Shown here one piece after another: positions 63,039 through 64,000 of a stretch of DNA of 64,000 nt. The DNA lies in NCBI RefSeq assembly GCF_900116415.1, contig NZ_FPAP01000002.1, positions 248,001-312,000 on the forward strand. Direction: 5' to 3'. Position 1 is the stretch's first letter. Every line of letters starts with the position of its first letter. A program made the position numbers and the translations under genes. Below the pieces are notes generated by a model. The model was not told where the DNA came from. It saw nothing but the letters and a program-made list of their open reading frames with translations, and searched no databases. The stretch is from Chryseobacterium formosense. GTDB taxonomy: Bacteria; Bacteroidota; Bacteroidia; Flavobacteriales; Weeksellaceae.

Positions 63039-63962
63039 TTAATTGAATTTTACTTTATCACTATACTTAGGATTGAAATTTTCAGGGTTCAATTTCTCTA
63101 AAGTTTTGGCAAAATTGTTGATAATCTGCGTCATGTTTTCGGAATTTACGATGCTCATATCGTCATTTGCCTGATGATAATGCTTTATTTTGCTCATATC
63201 TGCAGTAGAAATAGAATGTGCAATAATTTTTTTCTTCACAAAGCTTACGTTATCCGATCTGTAAAACAGCTGCTGCTTCGCATAAGGATCAGGATGGATT
63301 TTTAAACCGTTTACGGCATTTTGGTTAAACAGTTCATCAAGATCTGAAAATTCGTCACCTGTAATGAAAACAGTATTTTCGCCAAATTCTGCTTCTGTAG
63401 CCACCATTTCAAAATTAAACAAAGCAGAAAGGTTGTTATAAATAGGGTCTAATTTTTTATCTTCAGAAATAGCCTGTGAACCCAACATTCCTTTTTCTTC
63501 CCCATTGAATGCCATGAAAACCATAGAAAATTCAGGAGTTTTACTTTTAAAATAATCGGCAATTCCTACCAAAGTTGTGATTCCGCTTGCGTCGTCATCT
63601 GCACCGTTGTAAATGTTGTCTCCGGATTTTTTGCTCATTCCGATATGATCGAAGTGTCCTGAAAATCCTAAAAATTTCTCTGAATTTCCTTTTTTAATCC
63701 CACAAACATTGTAAGCTGTTTTTCCTTTGTAATTAAAAGGAACGAGGTAAGAATTTCCTGTGCAATATTCAAGATTGTTTTCTTTGAAAAGCTGTGCAAT
63801 GTATTCTGCTGCCTTATCGTTTTCGGGAGTTCCTATTTCACGGCCTTTCATTTCGTCTGAAGACAACGTTGAAATCACGGTTTTTACTCTTTCTTCGGAA
63901 ACATCCTGTGCAAAAGCTGAAGCTGTAAAAAGTGATAGGGAAAGATAGATTAGCTTTTTCAT
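63039..63962 (-). CDS. M28 family exported peptidase
   Basis: Signal peptide 1-18 (ends ASAFAQ). The zinc ligands of M28 are visible: GHFDHIG, NGADDDASGITTLV, NGEEKGMLGSQ and the later Asp and His in the C-terminal half (HYHQANDD). It is an aminopeptidase-like enzyme of the periplasm or outside. 307 aa is normal for the single-domain form. The start at 63962 is followed by only 38 bp before the window end. Confidence 0.9.
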   Translation of the reverse strand: MKKLIYLSLSLFTASAFAQDVSEERVKTVISTLSSDEMKGREIGTPENDKAAEYIAQLFKENNLEYCTGNSYLVPFNYKGKTAYNVCGIKKGNSEKFLGFSGHFDHIGMSKKSGDNIYNGADDDASGITTLVGIADYFKSKTPEFSMVFMAFNGEEKGMLGSQAISEDKKLDPIYNNLSALFNFEMVATEAEFGENTVFITGDEFSDLDELFNQNAVNGLKIHPDPYAKQQLFYRSDNVSFVKKKIIAHSISTADMSKIKHYHQANDDMSIVNSENMTQIINNFAKTLEKLNPENFNPKYSDKVKFN

Positions 63963-64000
63963 ATTTAAATTGTATTATTTCTTTGATTTAATATTTTGGT

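Overview
The window looks like a chromosome segment of a flavobacterium of the Chryseobacterium/Weeksellaceae type (Bacteroidota). The DNA is AT-rich. Many genes have TAnnTTTG -7 boxes and very short leaders instead of Shine-Dalgarno sites. Family content also fits: a type IX secretion sorting domain on a PNGase F-like enzyme, DUF4271, DUF4296, TonB-type exported proteins, a flavobacterial FtsH/RsfS/CdsA/Psd block and MsbA-like and M28 proteins. No rRNA, tRNA or CRISPR array was recognised.

Layout. 1-2.9 kb: housekeeping and exported genes (coaX, tadA, a TonB C-terminal protein). 3.0-21.5 kb: an accessory island, the most interesting part. It opens with a WYL-domain regulator. Next comes a cassette field (4.2-11.7 kb) with two tandem papain-fold toxin/Imm35 pairs, a DUF2931 lipoprotein beside a severed gene, other small putative immunity proteins and an intact cysteine-protease-like effector. 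Three RAYT (REP-associated transposase) copies and six REP hairpins separate these cassettes. Upstream lie a 1262-residue protein of unknown function, a phage tail-fibre-like protein, a very acidic small protein, a patatin phospholipase, an M15 endolysin-like peptidase and a UmuC-type polymerase without UmuD.

The main discovery candidate is a shared promoter. Five genes of the island (WYL regulator, tail fibre, acidic protein, patatin, endolysin) each carry a 17-bp motif close to CGACARAACTTGACGTG, exactly 11 bp from the -7 box, over the expected -33 region. A sixth copy lies upstream of umuC without that spacing. This suggests one regulon, probably controlled by the WYL protein itself, that joins an error-prone polymerase with membrane- and wall-degrading enzymes and tail-derived or toxin proteins. 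A damage-induced lysis and effector-release system is the inferred role.

21.5-64 kb is mostly ordinary chromosome: glyS, pyrD, msrB, an L,D-transpeptidase, a TetR/thiolase/thioesterase/FabF operon with a clear TetR operator, osmC beside a frameshifted AraC gene, a metal-related TonB receptor with two fused HMA modules, a two-component system, oligopeptidase B, hemD, a mannosyltransferase, tgt, an LptF/G permease, birA, rsfS-ftsH-LUD-cdsA-psd, a PNGase F-like secreted enzyme, an ABC exporter and an M28 peptidase. Several families of intergenic inverted repeats are scattered here. Two frameshifts (toxin copy 2 and the AraC gene) are in homopolymers and may be true mutations or sequence errors.
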